From Holophagaceae bacterium (GTDB taxonomy: Bacteria > Acidobacteriota > Holophagae > Holophagales > Holophagaceae), in contig JADKJH010000003.1 in the NCBI GenBank assembly GCA_016722505.1, positions 409,206 to 473,205 of the forward strand: a stretch of 64,000 nucleotides of DNA. Direction: 5' to 3'. Under the pieces are notes generated by a model, which had not been told where the DNA came from, ran no database searches, and saw only the letters and a program-made list of their open reading frames with translations. Made by a program: the position numbers and the translations under genes. Below, piece after piece: positions 63,533 to 64,000 of this stretch. Each line of letters starts with the position of its first letter. Position 1 is the stretch's first letter.

Positions 63533-64000
63533 TCAAAGAACCTTGCCCAGTCCCCAACGGCTACTGAAGCGCGAGCCCCTCGCCGGAAACAACCAGTTCC
63601 ACCGCCGGTTTTCCTTCCGGCCCGCATCCGTTTCGTTTGAAGCGATGGGGTTTTCTTTTCCGAATCCCTTGAAGGTGATGGAGTCAGCTGGAACGCCCTG
63701 GCTCACCAGGTAGTCCTTGGTGGCGCTTGCCCGTTCCACCGACAACCGCTGATTGAATTCATCGCTGCCAGTGCTGTCCGTGAAGCCATCCGCTTCGATC
63801 AGCAAGCCCTTGTGGGTCGAGAGGATCCCTGCGATCTTCGCGAGCTTCTCGCGTGCTGCCGGCAGCAGCGTCGACTTGCCGGTCTGGAACAATACGTCGG
63901 ACATGTTCACGATCAGTCCCCGTGCGGTGGCGCGGGTCAGCAGAATGGTGTTGAGCTGTTCCATCAACCTGGACCGCAGTCCTTCATTCCTGGACTGCAA
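63533..64000 (-). CDS. OmpA-family C-terminal domain protein, truncated by the window edge
   Basis: The frame runs off the right edge, so only the C-terminal ~155 residues are seen. They form an OmpA/MotB peptidoglycan-binding domain: DVLFQTGKSTLLPAAREKL, LLIEADGFTDSTGSDEFNQR, LSVERASATKDYLVSQGV and FGKENPIASNETDAGRKENR. The normal ending RRVELVVSGEGLALQ is replaced by RRWNWLFPARG... because one base seems missing near 63602-63603. Restoring it would move the stop to 63561. The domain anchors outer-membrane or periplasmic proteins to the cell wall. Confidence 0.85.
   Translation of the reverse strand: MQSRNEGLRSRLMEQLNTILLTRATARGLIVNMSDVLFQTGKSTLLPAAREKLAKIAGILSTHKGLLIEADGFTDSTGSDEFNQRLSVERASATKDYLVSQGVPADSITFKGFGKENPIASNETDAGRKENRRWNWLFPARGSRFSSRWGLGKVL

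Overview
The window looks like chromosome of a Gram-negative, GC-rich bacterium, most plausibly an acidobacterium of the Holophaga/Geothrix type. This is inferred from gene content and protein style, not from a marker gene. Support comes from LPS genes (lptFG, kdsD), an Mla lipid-transport system, an Hfq with a long N-terminal extension, a SpoVG homologue, and a TonB receptor with an N-terminal carboxypeptidase-like domain.

Layout. 1-2.9 kb: tail of a glycosylasparaginase, then an ECF sigma / zinc-finger anti-sigma pair and an exported unknown. 2.9-16 kb: one long minus-strand, probably co-transcribed series, hfq-pdxA-class IV aminotransferase-degenerate hybrid kinase-glmU-mlaE-mlaF-mlaD-DUF116-quinone oxidoreductase-UbiA family-pgeF-spoVG. 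Most junctions overlap by 1-4 bases, and period-7 spacer repeats sit between the last genes. 16-25 kb: an NtrB-like kinase, a Fur-family regulator, tRNA-Gly, tRNA-Cys (its 3' end duplicated as a 70-bp direct repeat), mnmA, a polyferredoxin-like membrane protein, a fused LptF-LptG protein, kdsD, tRNA-Ile2(CAU) and an exported cyclophilin. 25.1-27.3 kb: an IS110-family element lying in a cluster of palindromic intergenic repeats. 27.3-30.5 kb: yceH, an exported unknown and a GYF-domain membrane protein.

30.8-57.6 kb is the most notable region: about 27 kb devoted almost entirely to breaking down peptidoglycan. The plus block nagA, SIS deaminase-like, murQ, ampG, nagX-like, DigH-like glycosidase, amino-sugar kinase, amidase, D-lactate dehydrogenase would handle the sugars and the lactyl ether. 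The block alr, VanX/L,D-transpeptidase fusion, lysA, amidase, sodium symporter, TonB receptor, together with NlpC/P60, L-Ala-D/L-Glu epimerase, class C26 hydrolase and glutamate racemase, would handle the stem peptide. Four enzymes whose relatives are normally cytoplasmic (DAP decarboxylase, glutamate racemase, dipeptide epimerase, C26 hydrolase) carry export signals. This suggests that D-amino acids and diaminopimelate are converted outside the cytoplasm. No transcription factor is encoded in the locus.

57.9-64 kb: a YXWGXW-type protein, an NRAMP-related transporter, an AI-2E family permease, an alpha/beta hydrolase, two small envelope proteins and a truncated OmpA-like protein.

Six genes are broken or altered by what look like single-base changes in short G or C runs (NtrB-like kinase, IS110 transposase, murQ, amino-sugar kinase, TonB receptor, OmpA tail). 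The shared pattern points to sequencing error more than to real decay, so these genes should be treated as probably intact.
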